Positions 34,465-43,470 are shown, counted from the stretch's first letter. The stretch is 64,000 nt of DNA from UBA11403 sp963784615 (GCA_963784615.1 CAWASG010000002.1:372001-436000); one strand, 5' to 3'. Numbers and translations are program-made. The notes: a model not told the origin generated them from the sequence alone.

Positions 34465-34995
34465 ATGAATTATCGGAGATCCATCGCCTCTGGAGCGACC
34501 TATTTTTTTACCATTTGTTTGCAGAACCGTCGGAGTACTTTATTGCATGATAGAATCGACGTACTACGCAACGGATTTCATCATGTTAGATGCAAACATC
34601 CCTTCAAAATAGATGCCATTGTAGTTATGCCTGATCATGTCCATTTATTAATGACGTTACCACCTAATCATTCGGATTTTTCGTTAAGGCTCAATTTAAT
34701 AAAAGGATATTTTTCCAGGCATATTCAATCAAATGAAATAATATCAGCGGCCAAAAAAAATAAACGAGAGCGGAATATATGGCAAAGACGGTTCTGGGAG
34801 CATTTGATTTGTAATGATTCAGATTATGAAAATCATGTTAATTATATTCATAATAATCCAGTTAAACATGGCTATGTATCCAAAGCAATTGACTGGAAGT
34901 TTTCAAGCATTCATCAATACATCAATGATGGAATTGTACCAAAAGATTGGGGATATAATGGTTCTTTTAAAGATATTGAGTACGGAGAAATGTAG
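34465..34995 (+). CDS. REP-associated tyrosine transposase (RAYT, Y1/IS200-like)
   Basis: 176-aa single-strand HUH transposase of the TnpA-REP type. It starts MNYRRSIASGATYFFTICLQ, has the metal-binding HUH motif H58-V-H60 (MPDHVHLLM), the RRFWEHLI basic block, and catalytic Tyr127 in YIHNNPVKHGYV, all diagnostic. It has no flanking IS ends; instead 129-bp arrays of GTAG-hairpin repeats lie on both sides, the classic arrangement of a RAYT with its REP substrates. Such enzymes nick REP DNA at a GTAG/GGAG tetranucleotide next to a hairpin. ATG 34465 follows GAGAG; the stop TAG is part of a repeat GTAGG. Confidence 0.93.
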   Translation: MNYRRSIASGATYFFTICLQNRRSTLLHDRIDVLRNGFHHVRCKHPFKIDAIVVMPDHVHLLMTLPPNHSDFSLRLNLIKGYFSRHIQSNEIISAAKKNKRERNIWQRRFWEHLICNDSDYENHVNYIHNNPVKHGYVSKAIDWKFSSIHQYINDGIVPKDWGYNGSFKDIEYGEM

Positions 34996-35003
34996 GTTCT
35001 ACT

Positions 35004-35361
35004 GTAAGTTGGGTTGAGCGAGAGCGAAGCCCAACGGGATGGTTAATCAGATGTAGAATTGCGCTCATAATTGTTGGGCTTCGCTGCCGCTCAACCCAAC
35101 CTACATCCAAGAAACCTGCAAGTGAGTCGAATGTAGGTTGGGTTGAGCGAGAGCGAAGCCCAACAGGCCGGTTAATCAGATGCAGAATTGCGCTCATAAT
35201 TGTCGGGCTTCGCTGCCGCTCAACCCAACCTACTTCCAAGAAACCTGCAAGTGAGTCGAATGTAGGTTGGGTTGAGCGAGAGCGAAGCCCAACGGGCCGG
35301 TTAATCAGATGTAGAATTGTGCTCATCATTGTTGGGCTTCGCTGCCGCTCAACCCAACCTG
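35004..35361. repeat. 129-bp tandem array of family-A REP pairs, downstream of RAYT
   Basis: Three units start at 35004, 35133 and 35262 (period 129), same orientation as the upstream array but with several shared differences (linker AAACCTGCAAGTGAG, GGTTAATCAG spacer). This shows the two arrays amplified separately or were homogenised within each array. Confidence 0.92.
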
Positions 35362-35368
35362 CCTGAAC

Positions 35369-36190
35369 CTACGAGAATACTGCGAGAAGCTCTTGCACTG
35401 GAAGCCGCTCATTTAAATTCCTGGAAATATGCCTTTTCACGGGGAACGAGCGAATTTTGGCGGTGCGGTAGTGATGGCGGGTGAACTCGGTATCGTGGTT
35501 GGAAACGACGACGGTTATTCCCCGCTTTGACGCCGCTATACTGAGTTCGGCGAGAGTGATTTGTTCTTCTTCACCAAATTTTCTTCCGGTATAAGCTGAA
35601 AAATTGGTGAATTGATCCAGTGGCACATACGGCGGGTCGCAATAAATTAAGTCTCCTGGTTCCGCCAGCGCGAAGGTTTCCCTAAAATCACACGTTTTAA
35701 ATAAAAGCCCCTGACTTTTTTGATGAAAAAATTGCATGGCTTTTCGTGGAAATGTCGGCTTAACATAACGACCGAATGGGACATTGAACCCGCCTTTCTG
35801 ATTATAACGACAAAGCCCATTATAACCATGACGGTTTAAGTAGATAAACAAAGCGGCGCGTTGCCTGGAATCTGTGGATTGATTGAAAGCCTCACGAAGC
35901 TGATAATATTGATCGGCGTTATTATTGGCATCACAGAAATAAGACTCACAGTAATCAATAAACTCATCCCCTTCCTGTTGCAGATGCTTGAATAAAGCAA
36001 TGAGGTCGCTGTTGTCTTCTGCAATTACATAATTGGGATAATCAGAATTAATGAATACAGCGCCACTCCCAGCAAAAGGCTCAATCAGCCGCTTGGCTTT
36101 AGGTAACGCGTCGAAAATATGGTGAAGGCTACTGTATTTGCTGCCCGCCCATTTTAGAAAAGGTCTTGTATAGTTCATATTTGCGATCAT
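35369..36190 (-). CDS. dam: DNA adenine methyltransferase (Dam family)
   Basis: 273-aa class-alpha N6-adenine methylase for GATC sites. Motif X FLKWAGSK, motif I LIEPFAGSGAVF (SAM binding), motif IV DPPY and ERLPVQELLAVF at the end match Dam/DpnM. It marks strands for mismatch repair and controls replication and expression. The first ATG (36190) and a second (36178, MNYTRP) are both possible; neither has a clear ribosome-binding site. No restriction enzyme or repair gene is adjacent, so it is treated as a solitary Dam. Confidence 0.92.
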   Translation of the reverse strand: MIANMNYTRPFLKWAGSKYSSLHHIFDALPKAKRLIEPFAGSGAVFINSDYPNYVIAEDNSDLIALFKHLQQEGDEFIDYCESYFCDANNNADQYYQLREAFNQSTDSRQRAALFIYLNRHGYNGLCRYNQKGGFNVPFGRYVKPTFPRKAMQFFHQKSQGLLFKTCDFRETFALAEPGDLIYCDPPYVPLDQFTNFSAYTGRKFGEEEQITLAELSIAASKRGITVVVSNHDTEFTRHHYRTAKIRSFPVKRHISRNLNERLPVQELLAVFS

Positions 36191-36302
36191 ACACTTTTTA
36201 TATGACGGTTTGTACTCGAGGCTTGAAAAAAGATCGGTGGTGTTCGGAAAACCAGCATCTTTATGCTCGTTGTGTATCTAGGCAAATTTGACACCCCTTA
36301 AT

Positions 36303-36357
36303 GGTATCCTTTCGATATCGCAGGAAAGTCGGCGCCCTGCGATATCGAGAGGATACC
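36303..36357. repeat. Family-E palindrome, best copy
   Basis: GGTATCCTTTCGATATCGCA (36303-36322) and near-perfect complement (36338-36357) around a 15-base loop. Confidence 0.85.
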
Positions 36358-36388
36358 CGTAATGTGCTTATTTTAACCCTATGTTGCT

Positions 36389-37042
36389 CTAGGAGTGGCC
36401 GCTGTGCATCTTATTCGAATCCGGATCGGGATCCTGTGTTTGTTTCTGCTGTGCTTCTTCTGCCAATTCTCTATTATCCCTTTTCTGCTCCTGCGCGAAT
36501 CGATTATCCAAAGCTTCAGTCTCCTCGACAGCTTTAGTAGTTGTCTCAGATGTCGCCTGGTTAGGCGACCTTGTGTTTGCTGCAGGCGAAAGATTAGCGG
36601 TACGTTGCTTAATCAATTGATCGGCGTGTTTACAAGCGCCCTCTATCGCGGCAGTAATATTTTGATTTTTTGTCATCAGGTCTTTTAGTGGAGGGTGTTC
36701 ACTTTTAAGTAGCTCCTTCGATTTAGCGAGTGCGGCCGGATTATTTGCTAATTCCGCACCAACACGTTGTTGAAAGAGCGCCCTTGCATTTTTATTGCCA
36801 AGCGCCAAATTCGCCATTCCAACTTTAACTCCAGCACCATCTGCGAAACTTACAACATCTCCGGCATTGATCTGATGAATAGGTTTACCCACAGCTCCAC
36901 TACCTGGATTGTAACCAGTAGAATTGTCATTTTTTGAATCTTTACCTAATAGTTTCATTAAAATATCAATGATCTCTTCTATCAGTGTCATTTCTTTTTT
37001 ATTCGGCTTATTCGGCATATTCGGCTTATTAGGACCAGGCAT
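36389..37042 (-). CDS. Unknown polar protein, effector-like
   Basis: 217 aa, not recognised. It opens with a Pro/Asn/Lys repeat (MPGPNKPNMPNKPNKK), then an amphipathic helix IEEIIDILMKLLGK, an Ala/Leu-rich middle, and a long C-terminal tail rich in Glu, Gln, Asp and Ser (about 150-217). The tail resembles the glutamate-rich, flexible Dot/Icm secretion signals (E-block). No signal peptide or membrane segment. GAGGAG 8 bases before the ATG shows it is translated. Secretion is a guess from composition alone. Confidence 0.65.
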   Translation of the reverse strand: MPGPNKPNMPNKPNKKEMTLIEEIIDILMKLLGKDSKNDNSTGYNPGSGAVGKPIHQINAGDVVSFADGAGVKVGMANLALGNKNARALFQQRVGAELANNPAALAKSKELLKSEHPPLKDLMTKNQNITAAIEGACKHADQLIKQRTANLSPAANTRSPNQATSETTTKAVEETEALDNRFAQEQKRDNRELAEEAQQKQTQDPDPDSNKMHSGHS

Positions 37043-37094
37043 AATCTATAACTCCTCTAGAATTCAACAACACCCCACCTTGATGCGACTTTAG

Positions 37095-37138
37095 TGCCGT
37101 AGACTTGGTTACGCTAAGCTTGCACCAAGTCTACGGCA
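37095..37138. repeat. Hairpin with recurrent right flank
   Basis: Perfect 15-bp arms TGCCGTAGACTTGGT / ACCAAGTCTACGGCA around 14 bases. The right flank (CATCTCAAGCGTCGTTATGCGGTGAATAGTTA region) also follows the family-A copies at 5645 and 10482. With the next item it fills the 37043-37496 gap. Confidence 0.75.
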
Positions 37139-37186
37139 GATCATCTCAAGCGTCGTTATGCGGTGAATAGTTATGTCAACATTATA

Positions 37187-37350
37187 CCTCAGTCATCGTT
37201 TCGCCATCCGCCGTTGCGAGCGAAGCGCGGCAATTCAGGGTTCGAAGCTTTGTTCTCTGGATTGCTTCGTGCCTCGCAACGACGCGACCTGCGAGTTCAT
37301 TTCATCTGTGGGTGCCGAAGGTACTTAAGCACTCGCAACGATGACTGAGG
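37187..37350. repeat. Family-C composite element
   Basis: Outer arms CCTCAGTCATCG / CGATGACTGAGG enclose CGTTGCGAGCGAAGCGCGGCAAT, a variant centre, CTCGCAACGACGCGACC and a GTGCCGAAGGTAC tail. It joins the outer arms seen alone at 20662 with the core seen at 12548 and 59049. Confidence 0.75.
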
Positions 37351-37496
37351 CCCAAAATTAGTTCTCCCTATATATTTGACTATAGTACAAAATAGCCAAG
37401 TTGTTTATAGTTTATAAATGAATTCAGCATTCAAAACAGTACCTTCCAAAGCGCAGAATATGTTACAGTTTGGAATGCGGTTTACAAGGAGTTTTC

Positions 37497-39068
37497 ATGC
37501 GACGTCAATGGTATATGGGATTTGCCGTTTTATTATTCTTGTTTTTGCTAATATTTGCCATGCTGCACGATCTGCGATGGTTTTTTATTTTTATGACGCC
37601 GCTGTTATTCATAGCCATCTACGATTTGCGACAGAAAAAGCGATCCTTACTGCGAAATTTTCCCGTTTTGGGGCATATTCGCTATATTCTTGAATTTATT
37701 CGTCCGGAAATTCAGCAGTATTTCATTGCCACAGATGACAGTGAACTTCCCTTTAACCGTGAAACGCGATCCATCGTTTATCAACGAGCCAAAAATGTTC
37801 GCGATACTGTTCCATTTGGTACGGATAGAGATATCTTGGCTTCAGGATACAGTTGGGCTCTGCATTCATTAGCACCCAAGCCGCCCTCTGAAGTTGACCC
37901 TCGAGTTATCGTTGGCGGCCCGTTTTGCAAACAACCGTACAATGCTTCGCGTCTCAATATATCTGCATTGAGTTTTGGTGCGCTGTCTGCCAATGCATTA
38001 ATGGCGTTGAATCAAGGTGCAAAATTAGGTGGTTTTGCCCATAACACGGGTGAAGGTGGGTTAAGTCCTTATCACCTGCAAGGTGGCGATATTATTTTTC
38101 AATTTGGTACAGGTTATTTTGGTTGTCGTAATGCGCAAGGCATGTTTGATGCGGAGCAATTTAAACTGGAAGCGAACCGGCCTGAAGTGAAAATGATCGA
38201 AATCAAACTGTCGCAGGGCGCAAAGCCGGGGCATGGGGGGATTTTACCAGCAAGTAAAGTCACAGAGGAAATTGCGACTGTACGTAAAGTGCCGATGGGG
38301 CAAGATGTGATTTCTCCTATGGCACATTCCGCATTTCACTCGCCACGCGGCTTACTTGAATTTATTCATCAATTGCGTGAATTATCTGAGGGCAAACCCA
38401 TAGGATTTAAACTGTGTGTCGGACGAAAAGATGAATTTCTAGGGATTTGCAAAGCAATGCTTGAAACGGGTATTTTACCTGATTTTATTACCGTTGATGG
38501 CGCGGAAGGGGGGACAGGTGCCGCACCTTTAGAGTTTGCGGATCACGTAGGCGAACCCCTGGAAGCCGGCCTTGTGTTTGTGCATAATGCCTTGGTTGGC
38601 ATTAATGTTCGCGATAAAATTCGCGTGATTTGCAGCGGTAAAGTGGTCACGGGTTTTGATATCGTTGAAAAATTAGCAATGGGTGCGGATATGTGTAATT
38701 CTGCACGTGCGATGATGATGGCGGTTGGTTGTGTTCAGTCGAAGCAATGTAATGCGAATACATGCCCCACAGGGGTTGCAACGCAGAATTTGCGTCTGCA
38801 GCAAGGGCTTGTAGTTGACGTTAAGAAACATCGAGTTGATCAATATCACAAAAACACCATGAAGTCGTTTTTAGAAATAGTAGGGGCCATGGGGTTGACG
38901 AACCCGAGTGACTTAAGGCCGTATCATATTATGCGAAGACTCAGCCCCAATAGCGTTAAAATGCTTATTGATGTTCATGAATATTTACAACCGGGTGATT
39001 TATTAGGTAAACACATTCCAGAAAATTATAAGATTTTTTGGGAATTGGCTAAAGCCGATTCCTTTTGA
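37497..39068 (+). CDS. FMN-binding glutamate synthase-like membrane protein
   Basis: 523 aa. Two N-terminal membrane segments (about 5-45) precede a glutamate-synthase FMN/Fe-S domain (about 130-500). Visible motifs are SALSFGALSANAL, the HNTGEGGLSPYH block, QGAKPGHGG, DGAEGGTGAAPLEF and the cysteine cluster CNANTCPTGVAT that binds the Fe-S centre. It lacks the amidotransferase domain of GltB, as in the stand-alone membrane-linked glutamate synthase-like family, so glutamine-dependent activity is doubtful. AAGGAG before ATG 37497 decides the start over 37470. Role unknown; probably an FMN oxidoreductase. Confidence 0.88.
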   Translation: MRRQWYMGFAVLLFLFLLIFAMLHDLRWFFIFMTPLLFIAIYDLRQKKRSLLRNFPVLGHIRYILEFIRPEIQQYFIATDDSELPFNRETRSIVYQRAKNVRDTVPFGTDRDILASGYSWALHSLAPKPPSEVDPRVIVGGPFCKQPYNASRLNISALSFGALSANALMALNQGAKLGGFAHNTGEGGLSPYHLQGGDIIFQFGTGYFGCRNAQGMFDAEQFKLEANRPEVKMIEIKLSQGAKPGHGGILPASKVTEEIATVRKVPMGQDVISPMAHSAFHSPRGLLEFIHQLRELSEGKPIGFKLCVGRKDEFLGICKAMLETGILPDFITVDGAEGGTGAAPLEFADHVGEPLEAGLVFVHNALVGINVRDKIRVICSGKVVTGFDIVEKLAMGADMCNSARAMMMAVGCVQSKQCNANTCPTGVATQNLRLQQGLVVDVKKHRVDQYHKNTMKSFLEIVGAMGLTNPSDLRPYHIMRRLSPNSVKMLIDVHEYLQPGDLLGKHIPENYKIFWELAKADSF

Positions 39069-39160
39069 CTAAACGAGAACCGTTTCCATTTGGCTGTTTG
39101 TACCGAAGGTACTGGGGCGACCCCAATGAACATTCACAATATGTGCAATGTTGTATCAGG

Positions 39161-39290
39161 CGTCGTTGCGAGGCACGAAGCAATCCAGGGTTCGAAGCTT
39201 TGTTCACTGGATTGCTTCGTGCCTCGCAACGACGCCACCTGCAAGTTCATTTAAGCTGTTTGTACCGAGGGTACTGGGGCGCTTGCAATG
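39161..39290. repeat. Family-C palindrome with GTACCGAGGGTAC tail
   Basis: CGTCGTTGCGAGGCACGAAGCAATCCAGGG and its inverse (to 39234), then the AAGTTCATTTAAGCTGTTTG tail and GTACCGAGGGTACTGGGGCG. The GTACCGAAGGTAC motif also occurs upstream at 39102. The 39069-39333 gap holds nothing else. Confidence 0.75.
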
Positions 39291-39333
39291 ACGACCAGCA
39301 GTTTTATAAAAAGACTTTAAAAAGGTAAAAAAA

Positions 39334-40710
39334 ATGACTTCAAACGTATTTGTAAATCGCATTTTAAACATGAAAAAAATAAAATACATCGGTCTGGATA
39401 TGGATCATACCTTGATCCGCTATAAAATTAAAAATTTCGAAAGTTTGGTTTATCAATATGTTATTGAAGAATTGATCAGCAAAAAAAACTATCCTGAATC
39501 GATAAGACAGTTGAAATTTAACTTCGATGAAGTGATACGAGGTTTGGTGATTGATAGTAAAAATGGCAATATATTGAAAGTCAGTCGACACGGCGCCATT
39601 CGGCAAAGTTGTCATGGTACGCGACAAATCCAATTTGCTGAGCAGAAAAACTTTTACCGCAGCACCTATGTCGATTTAAATGATCCGAACTACATGGTCA
39701 TCGACACCTCATTTTCCATCGCCTTCTGCCTTATTTACGCACAACTCGTCGATTTGAAAGATGAAAATCCCAATGCTTATCGAAATTATAATGTCATTGC
39801 CAGTGATGTGTTATCGGCTGTTGACAGGGTTCACGCAGATGGAAAATTAAAGGAGCATATTGCAAAGCATATTGATGATTATGTGATAAAAGACGAATCT
39901 GTGGTTGAGGGGCTTAAACGCTTTATTCATCACGGAAAGAAAATATTTATTGTCACGAATTCAGATTTTCATTACACCCGCTTGCTACTCGATTATGCGA
40001 TAACGCCTTTCTTGAAGAACGGAGAGTGCTGGCAGGATTTATTTGAATATGTGATTACCTTGTCGGATAAGCCGCGGTTCTTTTATGACAAGATAAGATT
40101 TCTCGATATTGATCCCAAAACGGGTGCGATGACGAATCACACCGGGCCCTTAACGCCTGGAGTTTATCAAGGCGGTAACGCGACGAAATTTTCTGAAGAT
40201 TTAAAGCTCAGTGGTGATGAAATATTATACGTTGGCGACCATATTTATGGTGATATTTTGCGTTTGAAAAAACACTGTAACTGGCGTACCGCATTGGTTG
40301 TTGAAGAGCTTGGAGTAGAAATAGCGGGTCAGAAAAAAGCCTTGCCCATCGAGCGGGAGATTATGCTTGCGATGGCGACTAAACACGAGATTGAGGAAGA
40401 GTATATTAAGCTTTATACGCTGTGCATCGATGAAAAAACAGACAAGTATGATCAGCAATTAAATGCACTTCAAGATAAAGTGTCTGATATTGATCAACTC
40501 ATTTCTTCCCTTTTACAAAAACAACATGTCTATTTTAATGCAACATGGGATCGTGTATTCCGCGCCGGGGCTGAAGAAAGTTATTTTGCCTATCAGGTTG
40601 AACGTTATGCTTGTATCTATATGGAAAAACTAGTAGATCTACTTGAACAGTCACCGTTCACCTATTTCAGAGCAAAACGTCGTTTACTACCCCATGATCT
40701 GGAGTTGTAG
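39334..40710 (+). CDS. HAD-family cytosolic purine 5'-nucleotidase
   Basis: 458 aa, PF05761-type 5'-nucleotidase like the Legionella IMP-preferring enzyme. HAD motif I is LDMDHTL (nucleophile D22, acid D24); motif II IFIVTNSD; motif III/IV region VGDHIYGDILRLKKHCNWRT. It dephosphorylates IMP/GMP and may be allosterically controlled as the eukaryotic NT5C2 is. The family is mainly eukaryotic, with bacterial members concentrated in Legionella-like and related bacteria. AAGG lies 8 bases before the ATG. The final codon TAG is the GTAG of an adjacent repeat, and the last 21 bases are duplicated downstream. Confidence 0.9.
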   Translation: MTSNVFVNRILNMKKIKYIGLDMDHTLIRYKIKNFESLVYQYVIEELISKKNYPESIRQLKFNFDEVIRGLVIDSKNGNILKVSRHGAIRQSCHGTRQIQFAEQKNFYRSTYVDLNDPNYMVIDTSFSIAFCLIYAQLVDLKDENPNAYRNYNVIASDVLSAVDRVHADGKLKEHIAKHIDDYVIKDESVVEGLKRFIHHGKKIFIVTNSDFHYTRLLLDYAITPFLKNGECWQDLFEYVITLSDKPRFFYDKIRFLDIDPKTGAMTNHTGPLTPGVYQGGNATKFSEDLKLSGDEILYVGDHIYGDILRLKKHCNWRTALVVEELGVEIAGQKKALPIEREIMLAMATKHEIEEEYIKLYTLCIDEKTDKYDQQLNALQDKVSDIDQLISSLLQKQHVYFNATWDRVFRAGAEESYFAYQVERYACIYMEKLVDLLEQSPFTYFRAKRRLLPHDLEL

Positions 40711-40957
40711 GTCGGACGTAGGTTGGGTTGAGCGAGAGCGAAGCCCAACAAGACGATGACTTGCATATAGAAATGAGCGCCCATGCTGGGCTTCGGCAGA
40801 CCCGCCTCAACCCAACCTACATCAACTACCCCATGATCTGGAGTTGTAGGTCGGACGTAGGTTGGGTTGAGCGAGAGCGAAGCCCAACAAGACGATGACT
40901 TGAATATCGAAATGAGCGCCCATGTTGGGCTTCGGCAGACCCACCTCAACCCAACCT
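40687..40957. repeat. 139-bp tandem duplication including a gene end and a REP pair
   Basis: Copy 1 (40687-40825) starts within the 5'-nucleotidase gene (CTACCCCATGATCTGGAG) and carries a family-A inverted pair; copy 2 (40826-40957) repeats the whole unit with a few changes and runs into the stop codon of the convergent gene at 40956. Confidence 0.9.
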
Positions 40958-41399
40958 AAACTAACATCCAGTTGATACTACCATGTTGAGACCAGAACCA
41001 GCTGCCATTAGCTGCTTGGTAATCTGCCGCTGTATTTTGCGCATATTTAACTTGTCCATAGACCTCACCTGCCGATAAAAAGCAGTAATTTTGCTTGCTG
41101 TTAAAGGTCACAAGACTACTAGGTCCGCATGAATAGGTAAGCTCTAGTTCTGGGCCAAAAAAACCTTGCTCGAGGAAGATTGGACCGGCTGAAGTACCTG
41201 GTGGAATGAACGCGGGCACACTTGAAGTGTATGAGTAATAACCATGGTAGAGATAGGCACTTAGCAGTGTGCATGGCTCTTTAGTGAGATTAGTAATCAT
41301 AATATTTAAGCTGCCGCAGTTATTGTTATCATACTCAGCATGAGCCAAGCCGGTTACCAAACTTGTTAGAAGTGCACTTACGCATATTATTTTTTTCAT
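40956..41399 (-). CDS. Small exported protein of unknown function
   Basis: 147 aa, not recognised. Signal peptide of about 21 residues (MKKIICVSALLTSLVTGLA then HA) and a mature part that begins EYDNNNCGSLNI and is Tyr/Gly/Ser-rich with four Cys. The pattern ITNLTKEPCTLLSAYLYHG...PPGTSAGPIFLEQGFFGPELELTYSC looks like a beta-sandwich with one or two disulfides. ATG 41399 follows AGGG; the in-frame TTG at 41405 is unlikely. The TAG stop codon is supplied by a diverged repeat unit (TTTAGGTTGGG). Confidence 0.72.
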   Translation of the reverse strand: MKKIICVSALLTSLVTGLAHAEYDNNNCGSLNIMITNLTKEPCTLLSAYLYHGYYSYTSSVPAFIPPGTSAGPIFLEQGFFGPELELTYSCGPSSLVTFNSKQNYCFLSAGEVYGQVKYAQNTAADYQAANGSWFWSQHGSINWMLV

Positions 41400-41557
41400 A
41401 AACAACCCTTTTGTTAAGTGATTTGCGCGGCGATGTTACCATGTAATCTAAATCTATGTTATAATTGGGCAACAAATATTCACATTGATTTCTTGGCATA
41501 AGCATTTCAGTGTTCACTGCATGTCCATGTTTGGGCCTGTTAATATGAGGAAACACC

Positions 41558-42850
41558 ATGAGTTTTACAGAACTGGGTTTAATAGAACCCTTAATTCGCT
41601 CAACCACTGAGCAAGGCTATCTTGAACCCACGCCAATTCAAAAACAAGCAATCCCCGCGATTTTGAGTGGCAAAGATGTATTGGCATCCGCACAAACTGG
41701 AACGGGTAAAACCGCGAGTTTTGTCTTACCTATTCTACAACGATTAGTGAATAAACCTCGTGCAGGTGGTAATGCAGTGAAGGTTCTTATTCTGACGCCA
41801 ACACGAGAGTTGGCCGGACAAGTTCATGAGAGCATTCAACAATATGGTCGGCACATGTCAGTGCGTTCTACTGTTGTGTTTGGGGGTGTTAAAATCAATC
41901 CTCAGATGATGAAATTGCGCTCAGGGGTTGAGATTCTCGTCGCAACACCCGGACGGCTGATGGATTTACATCAGCAGCGAGCGGTCAAGTTTGATGAAGT
42001 GGATACTTTTGTACTGGACGAAGCGGATCGAATGTTGGATATGGGCTTTATTCATGAAATTAAACGCATTATTAAATTATTACCTGCCAAGCGTCAAAAT
42101 TTGTTGTTTTCAGCAACATTCTCTGAAGAGATTCGCACGCTGGTAAAAGGCATCCTCAATCATCCCGTTGAAATTGACGTGGCGATTCGCAATGCGACAG
42201 CAGTCGCGGTGAAGCAAACCGTGCATCCCGTTGATAAGGGTCGAAAAACGGATTTATTAAGTCACCTGATCCATAAAAATAAATGGGGACAAACGCTCGT
42301 GTTTTCTCGTACTAAGCATGGCGCTAACCGTTTGGTGAAGGAGCTCGCTGAAGCCCACATTCATGCTGCCGCTATTCACGGTAACAAATCCCAGGCACAA
42401 CGCACCAAAGTCCTTGCAGAATTTAAAGCCGGCGAGATTCATGTATTAGTGGCAACAGATATCGCTGCACGCGGTATCGATATTGACCAATTACCCTACG
42501 TGGTGAACTTTGATTTGCCCAATATTCCTGAGGATTACGTTCACCGAATTGGGCGAACGGGAAGGGCGGGTTCTTCTGGTGTTGCGATATCATTGGTGAG
42601 TGCTGACGAAGTGTCCTATTTATCGGCGATTGAAAAGTTAATCAAGCGAAAAATTGATCGTATCGAAATCGATGATTTTGAGCCTCGTCACAGCTTGCCC
42701 ATCGGAAAAGATGGGGCACCGCCAAGGAAAAGCCACGCGAATCATCGGCAATCAAGCCCTACCGATAAAAGAACCCCAAGAAAGCCTTTTGTAAAAGCGG
42801 CGTCGAAAGGGAACAATCGTTCGGCACAGTCGTCGTTCAAACGACCTTAA
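41558..42850 (+). CDS. rhlE: DEAD-box RNA helicase RhlE
   Basis: 430 aa. It has the Q motif (TPIQKQAIP), motif I AQTGTGKT, Ia PTRELAGQ, II DEAD, III SAT, V TDIAARGIDID and VI HRIGRTGRAG, followed by a basic tail from about 370 (RKSHANHRQSS, KRTPRKPFVK). RhlE remodels rRNA and mRNA in ribosome assembly and decay. GAGGA lies 8 bases before the ATG. A second, diverged copy of the tail-coding sequence lies 700 bases downstream beyond a repeat array, so the present 3' end may be rearranged. Confidence 0.95.
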   Translation: MSFTELGLIEPLIRSTTEQGYLEPTPIQKQAIPAILSGKDVLASAQTGTGKTASFVLPILQRLVNKPRAGGNAVKVLILTPTRELAGQVHESIQQYGRHMSVRSTVVFGGVKINPQMMKLRSGVEILVATPGRLMDLHQQRAVKFDEVDTFVLDEADRMLDMGFIHEIKRIIKLLPAKRQNLLFSATFSEEIRTLVKGILNHPVEIDVAIRNATAVAVKQTVHPVDKGRKTDLLSHLIHKNKWGQTLVFSRTKHGANRLVKELAEAHIHAAAIHGNKSQAQRTKVLAEFKAGEIHVLVATDIAARGIDIDQLPYVVNFDLPNIPEDYVHRIGRTGRAGSSGVAISLVSADEVSYLSAIEKLIKRKIDRIEIDDFEPRHSLPIGKDGAPPRKSHANHRQSSPTDKRTPRKPFVKAASKGNNRSAQSSFKRP

Positions 42851-42852
42851 AC

Positions 42853-43305
42853 GTAGGTTGGGTTGAGCGGCAGCGAAGCCCAACAATTATGAGTGCAATT
42901 TTGCATCGGCTTAGCCATCCTGTTGGGCTTCGCTCTCGCTCAACCCAACCTACATTCGACACACTTGCAGGATTCTTGAACGTAGGTTGGGTTGAGCGGC
43001 AGCGAAGCCCAACAATTATGAGCACAATTCTGCATCGGCTTAACCATCCCGTTGGGCTTCGCTCTCGCTCAACCCAACCTACATTCGACGCACTTGCAGG
43101 ATTCTTGAACGTAGGTTGGGTTGAGCGGCAGCGAAGCCCAACAATGATGAGCACAATTCTGCATCGGCTTAACCATCCCGTTGGGCTTCGCTCTCGCTCA
43201 ACCCAACCTACATTCGACGCACTTGCAGGATTCTTGGACGTAGGTTGGGTTGAGCGGTAGCGAAGCCCAACAATTATGAGCGCAATTCTGCATCGGCTTA
43301 ACCAT
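42853..43305. repeat. 129-bp tandem array of family-A REP pairs after rhlE
   Basis: Units start at 42853, 42982, 43111 and 43240 (period 129; the last is truncated). They are the reverse complement of the units at 34025 and include the same 28-base linker (CGCACTTGCAGGATTCTT). They fill the region up to 43305; 43306-43470 shows no gene. Confidence 0.92.
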
Positions 43306-43470
43306 CATTTAAAGAAAGCCGTTTTGCTCTTGCTTGATGCGCAATACGCAGCGTCATTTCATGAGGCGTCACGAACATTAAAGATACCATGATGTCTCTT
43401 AATGGTGTTTATTCACTGTATTGGATATTATAGTATCTCATCGAGAAACAGTAAAGTTGTTGTGATAGAA

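Noticed and set aside
34025..43305. Tandem arrays as CRISPR
   Set aside because: Units are 129 bp and palindromic with near-identical spacers and no cas genes; CRISPR spacers would be unique and 30-40 bp.
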